From NCBI GenBank assembly GCA_964543295.1, contig CAZIXA010000003.1:1-64000 (forward strand): a DNA stretch of 64,000 nucleotides, read 5' to 3'. This document shows, one piece after another, positions 44,779 to 54,006 of this stretch (the stretch's first letter is position 1; every line of letters begins with the position of its first letter). Both the position numbers and the translations under genes were made by a program. Origin of the DNA: AE-B3B sp964543295 (GTDB lineage: Bacteria; Aerophobota; Aerophobia; Aerophobales; AE-B3A). The notes beneath the pieces are model-generated. The model had not been told where the DNA came from. It made no database searches and saw only the letters and a list, made by a program, of their open reading frames with translations.

Positions 44779-44794
44779 AGCAATTTGATTGCCA
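44779..44794 (-). promoter_or_regulatory. Sigma-54 promoter of the glnA-nitrogen operon
   Basis: Minus-strand TGGCAATCAAATTGCT matches TGGCAC-N5-TTGCW, with GG and GC at the obligate 10-bp interval. The predicted transcription start, about 12 nt downstream of the GC element, lies 15-20 nt before the ATG at 44753. NtrC (46915) is the expected activator. Confidence 0.8.
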
Positions 44795-44967
44795 ATGGCA
44801 CTAAAATATCTCTTGTTTTTCATAATTCTATAGTCCGTATATGCTTACAAACGGTTTTAAGTAAAACTAATGTTGTTAAACCAAAGTCAAAAATGCACAA
44901 ATATTAAGCAATAGCTCGTTAATTTTTAAGCATACTGCCTGAAAATTAACAACTTTTGGAGATTATT

Positions 44968-45309
44968 CTACCCAATCGCCTCCCCGCCTCTTTCTCCAGT
45001 CCTTATTCGTATACATTCTAACAAATCAAGTACAAGGATCTTGCCATCGCCAATATTGCCGGTTTTTGCACCTTTGATAATAGCGTCAATTGTTGGCTCA
45101 ACAAAGTCTTCATTTACGGCAATTTCTAACCTTACTTTTTTAAGTAAATTTACCTCCTCCACAACACCCCGATATGTTTCCGTGTATCCTTTCTGCTGGC
45201 CACAACCTAAGGCATTACTAACAGTCATCTTATAGATCTCGGCTTCAAATAAGGCATGCTTCACATCAGGAAGTTTATAAGGTTGTATCATAGCGATAAT
45301 CAGTTTCAT
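44968..45309 (-). CDS. glnK: PII nitrogen regulatory protein (GlnK/GlnB)
   Basis: 113 residues. T-loop QKGYTETYRGVVEEVNLLKK carries Tyr51 (target of uridylylation in proteobacteria), B-loop TGNIGDGKILVLDL, C-loop IRTGERGGEAIG. PII binds ATP/ADP and 2-oxoglutarate. Located 35 nt after amtB, so GlnK type: it would block AmtB when nitrogen is ample and could act on the kinase or GS here. Confidence 0.95.
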   Translation of the reverse strand: MKLIIAMIQPYKLPDVKHALFEAEIYKMTVSNALGCGQQKGYTETYRGVVEEVNLLKKVRLEIAVNEDFVEPTIDAIIKGAKTGNIGDGKILVLDLLECIRIRTGERGGEAIG

Positions 45310-45344
45310 TTGTTCAATCCTCCCTCTAATTAACCATTTATAAA

Positions 45345-46706
45345 TTATTCCGTTGTAAATATCTGGAATCCACCGTAGGATTCCATCCCATGCTGGCTAA
45401 TATCTAAACCTTTTAGCTCTTCGTCTCTTGAAACTCTTAATCCGATAACACTATCGATGAACCTAAATATAATATACATAGCACCGATGACAAACAAGAT
45501 AACCGTGAATACACCCAGGGCCTGCACTCCCAGCTGAGTGAATCCACCACCATATAGTAATCCCTCACGAGCAAGACCTAAAGCTCTTTGTCCAAAGATA
45601 CCTACAGATAAAGTTCCCCAGATTCCGTTCATCCCATGAACTGGGACAGCACCAACTGGATCATCCACGTGAATCTTATCAAAGAATATAATTGCACTCA
45701 CTACAATAATTCCTCCTACCGCTCCGATAACAATAGCCGCTTGGGGTGAGACAAAGGCACAAGGTGCTGTGATAGCAACTAATCCTGCTAATGCTCCATT
45801 CATAGTCATAGAAAGATCAGGTTTTACAAATTTATACCAGGCAAAGAACATAGCCGTTATTGCACCACTGGCAGCCGCAAGATTTGTATTTATAGCTACA
45901 CGAGCAATCAGACTTCCGTCACCAACACCAAGGGTAGATCCAGGGTTAAAACCAAACCAGGCAAACCATAAGATTAAAGTACCAAGGGAGGCAAGCGCCA
46001 TAGAATGTCCTGCTATCGCATTTGCTGAACCGTCCTTGTTAAATTTGCCAATTCTAGGACCAAGAATAACTGTACCAATAAAAGCTGCCCAACCACCAAC
46101 AGCATGAACAACAGTTGAACCAGCAAAATCAGCGAAATTTAACTTTGCAAGCCAGCCTCCTCCCCAGACCCAATGTCCTACAATTGGATAGACAGTGGCG
46201 GAGATAAGGAAAGAGTAGATAAGGTAGGCAGAAAATTTCAATCTCTCAGCCACTCCCCCGGCAACAATTGTTGCTGCTGCTCCACAGAAAACAGCATGAA
46301 ATAACCAATAAGCATAAAGAGGAAGACCTGCTCCTGATTCTGCTTTGAGAAGAAACCACCCTCTGGTTCCAAAGAGTGCATTTCCTGAACCAAACATAAT
46401 CGCATAACCGAACATAAAGAAACCAAGGGAAGCCATGCAGTAGTCCATAAAGTTCTTCATCAGGATGCTACATGTATTCTTAGCTCGGACAAGTCCAGCC
46501 TCCAGCATACCAAAACCTGCCTGCATAAAAAATACTAAAAACGCCGCTATCAAGACCCATAGGGTATCAACTCCTACTTCGCTGGCATATACTACTTCTC
46601 CCAGCTCTTCGTTAGCAAAAACAACCAATGGAAACAATATCATCGGTACAATAGAGAGTATCATTAGTTTTGGTAAAAACTTTAATATCTTCATAAACAT
46701 TTTCAT
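45345..46706 (-). CDS. amtB: Ammonium transporter AmtB
   Basis: 453 residues: signal-like start, then 11 membrane segments. Twin His of the pore in STVVHAVGGWAAF and PVHGMNGIWGTL; also DTLWVLIAAFLVFFMQAGFG and GGVAERLKFSAYL. Ends with a cytoplasmic tail. ATG preceded by GGGAGGAG. Operon with glnK under a sigma-54 promoter. Confidence 0.96.
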   Translation of the reverse strand: MKMFMKILKFLPKLMILSIVPMILFPLVVFANEELGEVVYASEVGVDTLWVLIAAFLVFFMQAGFGMLEAGLVRAKNTCSILMKNFMDYCMASLGFFMFGYAIMFGSGNALFGTRGWFLLKAESGAGLPLYAYWLFHAVFCGAAATIVAGGVAERLKFSAYLIYSFLISATVYPIVGHWVWGGGWLAKLNFADFAGSTVVHAVGGWAAFIGTVILGPRIGKFNKDGSANAIAGHSMALASLGTLILWFAWFGFNPGSTLGVGDGSLIARVAINTNLAAASGAITAMFFAWYKFVKPDLSMTMNGALAGLVAITAPCAFVSPQAAIVIGAVGGIIVVSAIIFFDKIHVDDPVGAVPVHGMNGIWGTLSVGIFGQRALGLAREGLLYGGGFTQLGVQALGVFTVILFVIGAMYIIFRFIDSVIGLRVSRDEELKGLDISQHGMESYGGFQIFTTE

Positions 46707-46764
46707 CTCCTCCCTTCATTTGTTTAGCCTTTTCTCTAACATTTTCCTTATCACCCCCTCTTTA

Positions 46765-46780
46765 AGCAATTACATTGCCA
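46765..46780 (-). promoter_or_regulatory. Sigma-54 promoter of amtB-glnK
   Basis: Minus-strand TGGCAATGTAATTGCT, the same 16-bp pattern as at 44779 (12 of 16 bases equal) and an exact match to the GG/GC spacing rule. It lies 59 nt upstream of the amtB ATG and just after the ntrC terminator. Confidence 0.82.
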
Positions 46781-46791
46781 AGACTTAAAAA

Positions 46792-46828
46792 ATAAAAAAC
46801 CACTCAAGCACAATTTGCTCAAGTGGTT
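46792..46828 (-). terminator. Intrinsic terminator after ntrC
   Basis: On the minus strand a 13-bp stem (AACCACTTGAGCA / TGCTTGAGTGGTT, two G-U pairs) with a 5-base loop is followed by six Ts. It separates the ntrC transcript from the amtB promoter. Confidence 0.85.
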
Positions 46829-46914
46829 TATAAACGGGGACTCGTTAATTAACCAAAGGACTAAAACAACTTACTAACTTCTAACTCCCTCCTGTTCATT
46901 TTTAAGCATGTTGA

Positions 46915-48348
46915 TTAAATTTCTACTCGTTTGCTTATTTTGATTCCGTACTTTTCTATTTTATTTCGTAAAGTATTGCGGTTGATTCCCAAAATTTGAG
47001 CAGCTTGCGATTGATTACCGTTTGTCTCTTTAAGGGTGCGGATTATGAGAGCTTTTTCTATGAAGGGCATAATATCTTCTCTATCTTCTTTGGGAATAGT
47101 AGAGATTTTAGTATAAAGATCGTCTAAAAGCCTTTCTAATCCTTTCTCGTCTATCTTTTTCTCTATCTTTATCTTTGCGACTTCCTTTAAATCAAGAGAC
47201 AGCTCACCTGGTAAAATATAGGCACCCTTACAGAGGATGCAGACTCTTTTTATTACATTTTCTAATTGCCGAACATTGCCCGGCCAATTGTAAGAGGTGA
47301 GTTTTTCTATTGCTGCAGGATTTATATCCACAATATCTTTGTCCAATTCTTTATTGAATTTTTTCAAAAAATACCTGGCTAATTGAGGAATATCCTTTAC
47401 TCGTTCTCTTAATAAAGGTAGATTTATAGTAACTACGTTTAATCGATAATATAGATCTTCTCTAAATCCACCTTCCCTGATCGCTTTCTCTAAATCTTTA
47501 TTGGTTGCCACAATCAATCTCACATTTACTTTTATAGGTTGATTACTTCCTAAACGGGTAATCTCCTGATCCTGTAAAAACCTTAAAATCTTGGCCTGCG
47601 TAGCGAATGACATATCTCCTATCTCATCTAAAAATATAGTCCCACCACTGCATTGTTCAAACTTACCAATTCTACGCGTCTGAGCATCTGTAAAGGCACC
47701 TTTCTCATGCCCAAACAGCTCGCTCTCAAGCAGCGTCTCGGGGATGGCTGCACAATTCACGGGTAAAAAAGTTCTGTCAGAGCGCTTACTATGATGATAT
47801 ATTGCTCTTGCCACCAGCTCTTTACCTGTTCCACTCTCTCCTCTAAGGAGGACAGTGATATCCTTCTCGGCTACTTGGCCAATCAACTTATAGACTTCCT
47901 GCATCTTGGGAGAATTACCTATAATGCATTCCGCATCTATCTGGCGTTTCTCTGGCTCATAGGTGACAGCTTCCTGCATTAGCTTATTAACCCATAGTCC
48001 CTTCTCTATTAATCGCCACATCTGGGGAATATCGAAAGGTTTCAGGACATAATCGAAGGCACCGAATTTCATCGCCTCTATCGCTGTCTGGGTAGTCCCA
48101 TAGGCGGTCATGATAATCACCAGAAGTTTGGGATTGATGTTTCTTATCTCTTTCAAAGCCTCAAGGCCGGTAATCCCTGACATCTTAATATCCATCAGTG
48201 TCAAATCGATCTGTTCTTTTTGAACTACCTCTATTGCTTCTTTACCATTTTTGGCCTCTAAAACCTCAAATCCTCTTTCCTCAAAAATTCTCTTTAGTGA
48301 ATATCGTATACTTCTCTCGTCATCGACTACTAAGATTTTATCCGCCAT
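46915..48348 (-). CDS. ntrC: NtrC-family sigma-54 response regulator
   Basis: 477 residues. Receiver 1-120 with phospho-Asp in LTLMDIKMSG and YVLKPFD; AAA+ domain about 145-380 with Walker A GESGTGKE, GAFTDA in place of the usual sigma-54-contacting GAFTGA (a known variant), and GGTIFLDEIGD; C-terminal Fis HTH (NGNQSQAAQILGINRNTLRN). Activates sigma-54 holoenzyme when phosphorylated. Downstream of a histidine kinase; both close by the sigma-54 promoters they should control. Confidence 0.92.
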   Translation of the reverse strand: MADKILVVDDERSIRYSLKRIFEERGFEVLEAKNGKEAIEVVQKEQIDLTLMDIKMSGITGLEALKEIRNINPKLLVIIMTAYGTTQTAIEAMKFGAFDYVLKPFDIPQMWRLIEKGLWVNKLMQEAVTYEPEKRQIDAECIIGNSPKMQEVYKLIGQVAEKDITVLLRGESGTGKELVARAIYHHSKRSDRTFLPVNCAAIPETLLESELFGHEKGAFTDAQTRRIGKFEQCSGGTIFLDEIGDMSFATQAKILRFLQDQEITRLGSNQPIKVNVRLIVATNKDLEKAIREGGFREDLYYRLNVVTINLPLLRERVKDIPQLARYFLKKFNKELDKDIVDINPAAIEKLTSYNWPGNVRQLENVIKRVCILCKGAYILPGELSLDLKEVAKIKIEKKIDEKGLERLLDDLYTKISTIPKEDREDIMPFIEKALIIRTLKETNGNQSQAAQILGINRNTLRNKIEKYGIKISKRVEI

Positions 48349-48357
48349 ATCTTTTTC

Positions 48358-49629
48358 CTATTTGGTATTAATGGGTAAGTTTATAGTAAAGATAGTTCCC
48401 TTAGGATGGCTGTTTCTCACCTTTATAGAACCTTTATGGTCATCTACAATCCTTTTTACAATTGACAGACCCAAACCTATTCCTTCTTCTTTTGTAGTAA
48501 AAAAGGGTTCGAATAATTTATCCCTTATTCTCTCAGGGATGCCTGTGCCCTCATCTTGAATTTCTATCCGTACCCATTGACCTTTGCGGTCTGTTTTAAT
48601 TCTCAGTTTTCCCCCTTCAGGCATTGCCTGGACAGCATTCAAAAAAAGATTCAGAAATACTTGCTTTATCTGTTCCCCGTCAGCCTGGATATGGGGCAAA
48701 GAGAAAAGTTCCCTCTTTAAGAGGACATTTTGCTCCTTTGCCTTGCCAGAGACTAGATTGATGGTCTCCTCCAAAGTTTGATTTATATCCACAGGCGAAA
48801 ACTCCGGTTCTTTTGGACGGGCGAAATCTAGGAACCTGTTGATAATCTGGTTCACCCTCTCTATCTCATCCTCTATGACTTCAATATCCTTCTCTTTAGT
48901 CTCGGTATCCGTTATCTTCTTCGCCAAAGAGTGAATCAATACTTTGATGCTTGTCAGAGGGTTCCTTATCTCATGGGCGATCCCGGCGGTGAGCTTTCCT
49001 AAAGCTGCCAATTTTTCAGATTGAATGAGCTTATCTTGCGTCCTCTTTAAATCTTCTGTAGCGACTTTAACTCTTTCTTCTAATTGGCGGCTAAAGGACT
49101 TCAGCTCCTCATACATCTTTGCATTCTCCAGAGCAAGTCCTGCTTGATTAGCAAAGGTGATCAAAGATTCGAATTTCTCCGGAGTGATGACACGATCGCT
49201 AAATAGGTTATCAGCAGTTATTGCCCCCAAGATCTTATCTCTGCCAATAAGCGGCACCACAGCAAAAGACTTAAGACCGAATAGCTTTTTTAAATGTTTA
49301 TTCACACGAGGATCGTTTAGGGCATCTTCAACAATAAAAGGTTTCTTTTCAATTACAGAGCGGGCCAACATGCTATTTTCCTTATCCAAAGGCAATGCAA
49401 TGCCTTCTATCTTTTCTTTCTCGATACCTACTGCCATCTTGCACTCGAGCCTCATCTTTTCCCCATTGATAAGATAAAGCCTGGTTCGATCAAAGCCTAT
49501 CGCTTTGGTAACACCGTCTAAGATTAAACGCAGGATCTCGTCAAGGTTTAAAGTCTGCATAGACTTACTTATCTCATGTAAAGCAGATAGTTCTCTTAAC
49601 CTTTTTAATTCTTCCTTAGTTTCTCTCAT
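48358..49629 (-). CDS. GAF-domain sensor histidine kinase (NtrB-like role)
   Basis: About 423 residues from the ATG at 49629 (AGGAAGGT upstream; the frame extends to 49695). GAF domain at about 20-175, a coiled coil, HisKA with phospho-His in GIAHEIRNPLTSIK, and HATPase with NLFLNAVQAMPEGG, DEGTGIPE and TTKEEGIGLGLSIVKRI. No membrane segment, so cytosolic like NtrB, with GAF in place of PAS. 9 nt before ntrC: the cognate pair. Confidence 0.88.
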   Translation of the reverse strand: MRETKEELKRLRELSALHEISKSMQTLNLDEILRLILDGVTKAIGFDRTRLYLINGEKMRLECKMAVGIEKEKIEGIALPLDKENSMLARSVIEKKPFIVEDALNDPRVNKHLKKLFGLKSFAVVPLIGRDKILGAITADNLFSDRVITPEKFESLITFANQAGLALENAKMYEELKSFSRQLEERVKVATEDLKRTQDKLIQSEKLAALGKLTAGIAHEIRNPLTSIKVLIHSLAKKITDTETKEKDIEVIEDEIERVNQIINRFLDFARPKEPEFSPVDINQTLEETINLVSGKAKEQNVLLKRELFSLPHIQADGEQIKQVFLNLFLNAVQAMPEGGKLRIKTDRKGQWVRIEIQDEGTGIPERIRDKLFEPFFTTKEEGIGLGLSIVKRIVDDHKGSIKVRNSHPKGTIFTINLPINTK

Positions 49630-49767
49630 ACCTTCCTTCTCTAACTTCCATCTATAGTTGAAATAATCTTCCTTCCATAGTCGTGTAAAGAACACTGTGA
49701 GATACCTTGAAAATTGGGGTGCTCAGTTGTCTTTCGGTCACTAGAAGCTCTTAGGTAAAGCTTTTTA

Positions 49768-51357
49768 CTACTCTTCTAGGATTTTATCTGCCTCTTCCTT
49801 GTAAGCCTTCATCACATACGGAATTCCAGAAATCTTTGCCGCCTCTTCAGTCAGAGCCATAAGGTCCTTTCGGGAAATTGTTGAAAGCCTGAAATTTCTA
49901 CTCCCGGCCATTAACTGCTGCAAGCCCACTTTTATTTTTTGGCAGAAGGTATAAACACTCATTGCACCGCCAGGTATGTTCTTTATTTCCTCCCCATACT
50001 TCTGCTTAAGCTCCTCATAAGAGACGAAAATTTCTTCTATGCTTGTTCCATATTTTGAAACTGTCTTAGGCAAGTTGCCTTCCTCTAACCACTTCTGGAT
50101 GTTTTTACCCACCATACCAGGTATCATTAAGGCTCTTCCCATGCAAATTGCCTTTACATATGGACTACCCATAGCAATTGCCTTGAATACTCCATCTTCT
50201 GTGGAAAATCCGCCAGCGATTGCTACGTCTGGAACCCTTATCCCTCTCTTAGTAAGTTTTTCGCAGAATTGACAGGTAAGGGACTCAAGGTAAAAAGTTG
50301 GAATACCCCACTCATTCATCATCGGCCAAGGGCTCATTCCTGTGCCACCAGGAGCACCGTCTATCGTAATGAGGTCTAACTCCGCCTCTGCCCCATAACG
50401 TAGAGCCATGGCAAGTTCTACCGCCGAATACGCCCCGGTCTTGAGGGTAATTCTCTTAAATCCGAGTCTGCGCAGACGATCTATTTCCTCCCGGAATGCC
50501 TCCTTATCTACGAAACCTAGCCGAGAGTGTCGTTCAAAATCTTTAATTTCTCCTTCCTTGTGTGCCCTCTGAACTTCAGGGAGAGCCGAATCAGGGAAAA
50601 CCATATATCCTCTTCTTTTAAGCTCGATCGCCCTTTCTATGTCGTCAACTTTTATTTCCCCTCCTATACACTTGGCACCCTGTCCCCATTTTAGCTCGAT
50701 GGTATTAAGATTATGTTTTTCCGAGACATATTCTGCTACGCCAAACCTCGTGTCTTCTACATTCATCTGTACAAGGATCTCACCATATCCATCGTGAAAC
50801 CGCTTGTAAATCTCTATTCGGCGATCCATTTCCGGAGACTTCGCAACTTTACCTTTACCGTCCAGTTCAAGGTCCGGATCTATCCCACATACGTTTTCAC
50901 CACATACGAGTGTAATACCTGAAATAGCCGCTCCTATTGCAAGATGTTCCCAGTTCCTTCGCGCTATCTCTGTAGAACCTAATGCGCCCGTGAAGATGGG
51001 CAGGCGCATCTTGATCGTTTTGTGCCATCCATACTCTGTTTCAGTATCCACATTGTGGAAAATAGCCGTATCCGGGCCAGGTTCAATCTCCTCCGCTAAA
51101 CCTTTTGCTCCAACTGCATAACCCTGAATATTTATATGGGAATAATCGACCGGGTAGTTCTTATCCGCACCGGCGGTTATTTCCCCAAAGGGGCCTGGAT
51201 ACAGAACCTCTCGTCCTCTGAAGGAGGCCAGCCAAGCCTCACAGCCGCCTTTACATCCGTCATGGCAGTCTGAGCAAATCCCAGACATAGGGACAACACT
51301 TCTGGAACGATTGAACGTTCCCGTCGCCGCACTAGCATTTGGTCGTCTTAGATTCAT
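49768..51357 (-). CDS. FMN-binding glutamate-synthase-like protein
   Basis: 529 residues. CSDCHDGCKGGCEAW near the start, then the GltB FMN barrel: KWGQGAKCIGGEIK, TIDGAPGGTGMSPW, CQFCEKLTKRG and AIAGGFSTEDGVFKAIAMGS. It differs from the split GltB2 at 38409, lacking the N-terminal ferredoxin and the typical 3Fe-4S spacing. Family members are annotated as glutamate-synthase-related, mostly without biochemical proof. Preceded by a promoter and ANTAR-type leader. Confidence 0.85.
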   Translation of the reverse strand: MNLRRPNASAATGTFNRSRSVVPMSGICSDCHDGCKGGCEAWLASFRGREVLYPGPFGEITAGADKNYPVDYSHINIQGYAVGAKGLAEEIEPGPDTAIFHNVDTETEYGWHKTIKMRLPIFTGALGSTEIARRNWEHLAIGAAISGITLVCGENVCGIDPDLELDGKGKVAKSPEMDRRIEIYKRFHDGYGEILVQMNVEDTRFGVAEYVSEKHNLNTIELKWGQGAKCIGGEIKVDDIERAIELKRRGYMVFPDSALPEVQRAHKEGEIKDFERHSRLGFVDKEAFREEIDRLRRLGFKRITLKTGAYSAVELAMALRYGAEAELDLITIDGAPGGTGMSPWPMMNEWGIPTFYLESLTCQFCEKLTKRGIRVPDVAIAGGFSTEDGVFKAIAMGSPYVKAICMGRALMIPGMVGKNIQKWLEEGNLPKTVSKYGTSIEEIFVSYEELKQKYGEEIKNIPGGAMSVYTFCQKIKVGLQQLMAGSRNFRLSTISRKDLMALTEEAAKISGIPYVMKAYKEEADKILEE

Positions 51358-51582
51358 CAGCTTACCCCCCTTTGTTGTCTGTGCCTTCTACAAGACCACG
51401 AAAGCGTTACCAACTCTTATTTTCAGCTATATTTTCTTTTAGGCTTCACTCCATTTCGTCTAAACCTTACTAAATGGGCATTTAAGTTTTTCGAAATCTT
51501 ACAAACTTTACCCCTTTTTAAGGAGATAGAGGTGAAATTTTTCTCATCCTTTGTTTTTTGAAACTCCGTTAGAGCAACAAAT

Positions 51583-51695
51583 AAAAAAAAGGTGCCTATT
51601 TTCACCTAGACACCTTTGTCCTTTAGCAACACACCTTTGTGCTGCCAGCTTTACCAGATTGTTTTAAAGAATACCAAAATTATTTTGCTTGTCAA
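51583..51695 (-). promoter_or_regulatory. Promoter plus tandem hexaloop ANTAR-target leader and terminator
   Basis: Minus strand, in order: -35 TTGACA (51695-51690), 16-bp spacer, -10 TATTCT (51673-51668); hairpin P1 GCAGCAC-AAAGGT-GTGTTGC (51645-51626, 7-bp stem); 4-nt linker; hairpin P2 GGAC-AAAGGT-GTCT (51621-51608); terminator stem GGTGTCTA/TAGGCACC (51614-51591) and eight Ts. Both hexaloops have A at position 1 and G at 4, the ANTAR-target rule. P2 and the terminator share bases, so a bound ANTAR protein would prevent termination. The next gene is the FMN glutamate-synthase-like gene at 51357; a GAF-ANTAR protein is at 58698. Confidence 0.8.
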
Positions 51696-51762
51696 CTATG
51701 TTCTTTTCTGAACTCTATAATTTAAAGAGGCTGCGATAGAAATAAATAAATCTGCCCCTTTT

Positions 51763-52284
51763 TTATCCCAGCAAAAGAAGTATTCCAGCACCACCGCCGA
51801 TAACTATAACAATAGCAGGATGAAGATCAAACCATAAAAGAATCACAAGACAAGCTAAGGCTATGCCTATAACCCTGAAATCTATAAAAGCCGTCTTTCC
51901 AATGCTTACCGCTGCTGAGATAATTAGGGCGAGAACTGCTGAGCGAAGGCCGACAAGTAATCCTTTTATTTTTGGGTTCTCTCGAACCCAGAGAAATGTC
52001 TTTGCTAAAATCAAAACAATACAAAAAGATGGGAGTGTAACTCCGATGGTGCTTACCAGAGATCCTAAAAAGCCTGCCAGCTTATAACCTGTGAAAGTTG
52101 CAAGATTAATGGCAATAGGACCTGGAGTCATCCCAGAAACAGTTATAATCTGCAAAAACTCGCACATTGCCAACCAACTGTTAGAGGTAACCATCTCGTG
52201 TTGGATCAGGGGAATCATAGCGTAGCCTCCCCCATAGGCAAAAAGCCCAATCTTAAGAAAGGTTAAAAACAGGTTAAGTAACAT
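51763..52284 (-). CDS. chrA: Chromate transporter (CHR), short subunit 2
   Basis: 173 residues, a single CHR domain with about 5-6 membrane segments: FLKIGLFAYGGGYAMIPLIQ, EFLQIITVSGMTPGPIAINL, GYKLAGFLGSL. Short CHR proteins work as adjacent pairs. In anaerobes the chromate role is often uncertain; the family may carry other oxyanions. 3 nt after its partner. Confidence 0.88.
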   Translation of the reverse strand: MLLNLFLTFLKIGLFAYGGGYAMIPLIQHEMVTSNSWLAMCEFLQIITVSGMTPGPIAINLATFTGYKLAGFLGSLVSTIGVTLPSFCIVLILAKTFLWVRENPKIKGLLVGLRSAVLALIISAAVSIGKTAFIDFRVIGIALACLVILLWFDLHPAIVIVIGGGAGILLLLG

Positions 52285-52287
52285 TCT

Positions 52288-52875
52288 TTACATTCCTTTG
52301 TCTTTTAGGTTTAAAGATATCCCGGAACTGGTTTTAGTCCTGCCTCCCAGCCAGAGTCCCAAAATACCACAAATGAGGATAACAAGTAGAGGATGCAGCC
52401 TTAGCCATAAAAGACCAACAAGAGCTACACCTGTTAAGATAAAACTCAGCTTTCCTCTGAGAGTTTTCTTACCAATAACAAAAGATACCTGAGCTAAAAG
52501 AGCAACTACCGCCCCTGCTGCCCCTTTAAAAAAGGCTGCAAGGAGAGGGGTGTTAAAAAAACGCAGTAAAAAGGTAGCAATTGCCAAGATAGTAAGAAAT
52601 GAGGGTAAAGACACTCCCAAAATGGCGGTAAGGGCTCCCTTGTATTTTGCTATCTTATATCCTACAAATGTAGCTGTATTCGCTGCTATTGCTCCAGGAG
52701 CACTCTGACCAACAGCTATTATCTCCATAAACTCTTCCATACTTACCCAGTGATGATTGTCTACAATTTCTCTTTTTATTAAGGGGATCATAGAAAATCC
52801 ACCGCCAAAGGTAAAAACACCTATCCGAAAAAAAGTTGCAAATATTTTTAAATAAGTTCTACTGAATAGCTGCAC
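52288..52875 (-). CDS. chrA: Chromate transporter (CHR), short subunit 1
   Basis: 195 residues: FFRIGVFTFGGGFSMIPLIK, EFMEIIAVGQSAPGAIAANT, GYKIAKYKGALTAI. Same fold as the next gene with opposite topology expected. Start overlaps the GntR gene by 28 nt, so expression is coupled to that regulator. Confidence 0.88.
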   Translation of the reverse strand: MQLFSRTYLKIFATFFRIGVFTFGGGFSMIPLIKREIVDNHHWVSMEEFMEIIAVGQSAPGAIAANTATFVGYKIAKYKGALTAILGVSLPSFLTILAIATFLLRFFNTPLLAAFFKGAAGAVVALLAQVSFVIGKKTLRGKLSFILTGVALVGLLWLRLHPLLVILICGILGLWLGGRTKTSSGISLNLKDKGM

Positions 52876-53570
52876 TTATCACCTCTTACCACACTTTTCC
52901 TAAACTCAAAGGGAATTCCAGCAGTATAGGTAATTCTTTTTACCAGAAGGGCAGGGGAGCCAATGGCAATTTTAAGTTTTTCAGACTCAAATTCATCAAC
53001 AAGGATAGGCTCAAAAGTTTCTTTTGCCCTGGTTATGTTTATCTTGTATTTTTTTATGATAATATCATAAAGGGGAACCTTTTCTACATCCTCCTTATCT
53101 AAATTAGGAAAAAGCTCTTCCACAAGATAGGAGGTCTCCAGAATTAAAGGTTTCTCCTCGGCAAGTCTTAACCTCATTATCTTGTAAACCATATCATTTT
53201 CTTTTAATCCCAGAACATTTTTAATGTAAGGATCGGGCAGGGTTTTCTCATTTCCCAAAACCTCTGAGGAGGGTTTTAGACCCTTTTCTCTCATGTCCTG
53301 GGCGAAGCTGTAGAACCTGTTTAACTGCTGGGTTATCTTAGGCTCAGTTACAAAGGTTCCCTTTCCCTGCTTTCGGGATAAAAGATCTTCCTGTACCAGT
53401 TGAGATAGAGCTTGTCTGACAGTTCCTCTGCTTACCCCGTATTTTTTACAAAGCTCTGTTTCGGAAGGAATAAGAAAGTGAGGAGGCCATTCTCCATTTT
53501 CGATATTCTCCCTTAACTCCTCAGTGAGCTGATAATATAAAGGCACAAAAGATCTTTCATCTAAAGGCAT
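52848..53570 (-). CDS. GntR-family (HutC subfamily) regulator
   Basis: About 240 residues from the ATG at 53570. Winged helix at 5-70: YYQLTEELRENIENGEWPPH, LIPSETELCKKYGVSRGTVRQ, and then the UTRA effector domain (about 95-235). First gene of gntR-chrA-chrA. Upstream (53583-53640) are AT-rich inverted stretches, TATATATACAAC and GTTATATATATA, that could be its operator next to a TTGACT -35. Confidence 0.88.
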   Translation of the reverse strand: MPLDERSFVPLYYQLTEELRENIENGEWPPHFLIPSETELCKKYGVSRGTVRQALSQLVQEDLLSRKQGKGTFVTEPKITQQLNRFYSFAQDMREKGLKPSSEVLGNEKTLPDPYIKNVLGLKENDMVYKIMRLRLAEEKPLILETSYLVEELFPNLDKEDVEKVPLYDIIIKKYKINITRAKETFEPILVDEFESEKLKIAIGSPALLVKRITYTAGIPFEFRKSVVRGDKCSYSVELI

Positions 53571-53680
53571 CTTCTTTTCCAATTAAATATATATATAACT
53601 ATAAATTTAGTCAACCAGTTGTATATATATTATGAGGTAGTTTAAATTTTTCTCTTAAGGCTCCTACTTCAGAAGCTTGA

Positions 53681-53980
53681 TTATCTTACACTTTTCAAAA
53701 ATTCTTCCATAACATCTAAGCTCTTTCTCTTAATGACCAGATCAAATATTTTATCCTTCACTGCTGCCGGAAGTAGCTCAATGCTTTTAGTGGTAGCAGT
53801 GTCAAATTTAGCCATTGGATAGAGTTTTAAAATTTCATCCTTTTGCTCCCCTGTGCATTGCAGTTGGAGTACCTTCATTCCCGCCAATACATCGTTAGCC
53901 ATATCGGATAGGCCAGCTTCCTGTAACTTCTTGTATCTTCCTTCGTTAATCCATATACTAATGGGGTATGTTTCAGCCAT
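53681..53980 (-). CDS. Hypothetical protein downstream of the sat remnant
   Basis: 99 residues, MAETYPISIWINEGRYKKLQ then FDTATTKSIELLPAAVKDKI. Mixed alpha/beta, no Cys cluster, family not recognised. It follows the ATP sulfurylase remnant by 26 nt and was probably in its operon, so it may have had a sulfate-activation or regulatory role. Confidence 0.5.
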   Translation of the reverse strand: MAETYPISIWINEGRYKKLQEAGLSDMANDVLAGMKVLQLQCTGEQKDEILKLYPMAKFDTATTKSIELLPAAVKDKIFDLVIKRKSLDVMEEFLKSVR

Positions 53981-54006
53981 TTCTAATCTCCTTAAGTTTA
54001 CAAAAT

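Noticed and set aside
51423..51605. 60-codon minus-strand frame in the ANTAR leader
   Set aside because: Its GTG start lies in the terminator loop without a ribosome binding site; composition is not convincing.
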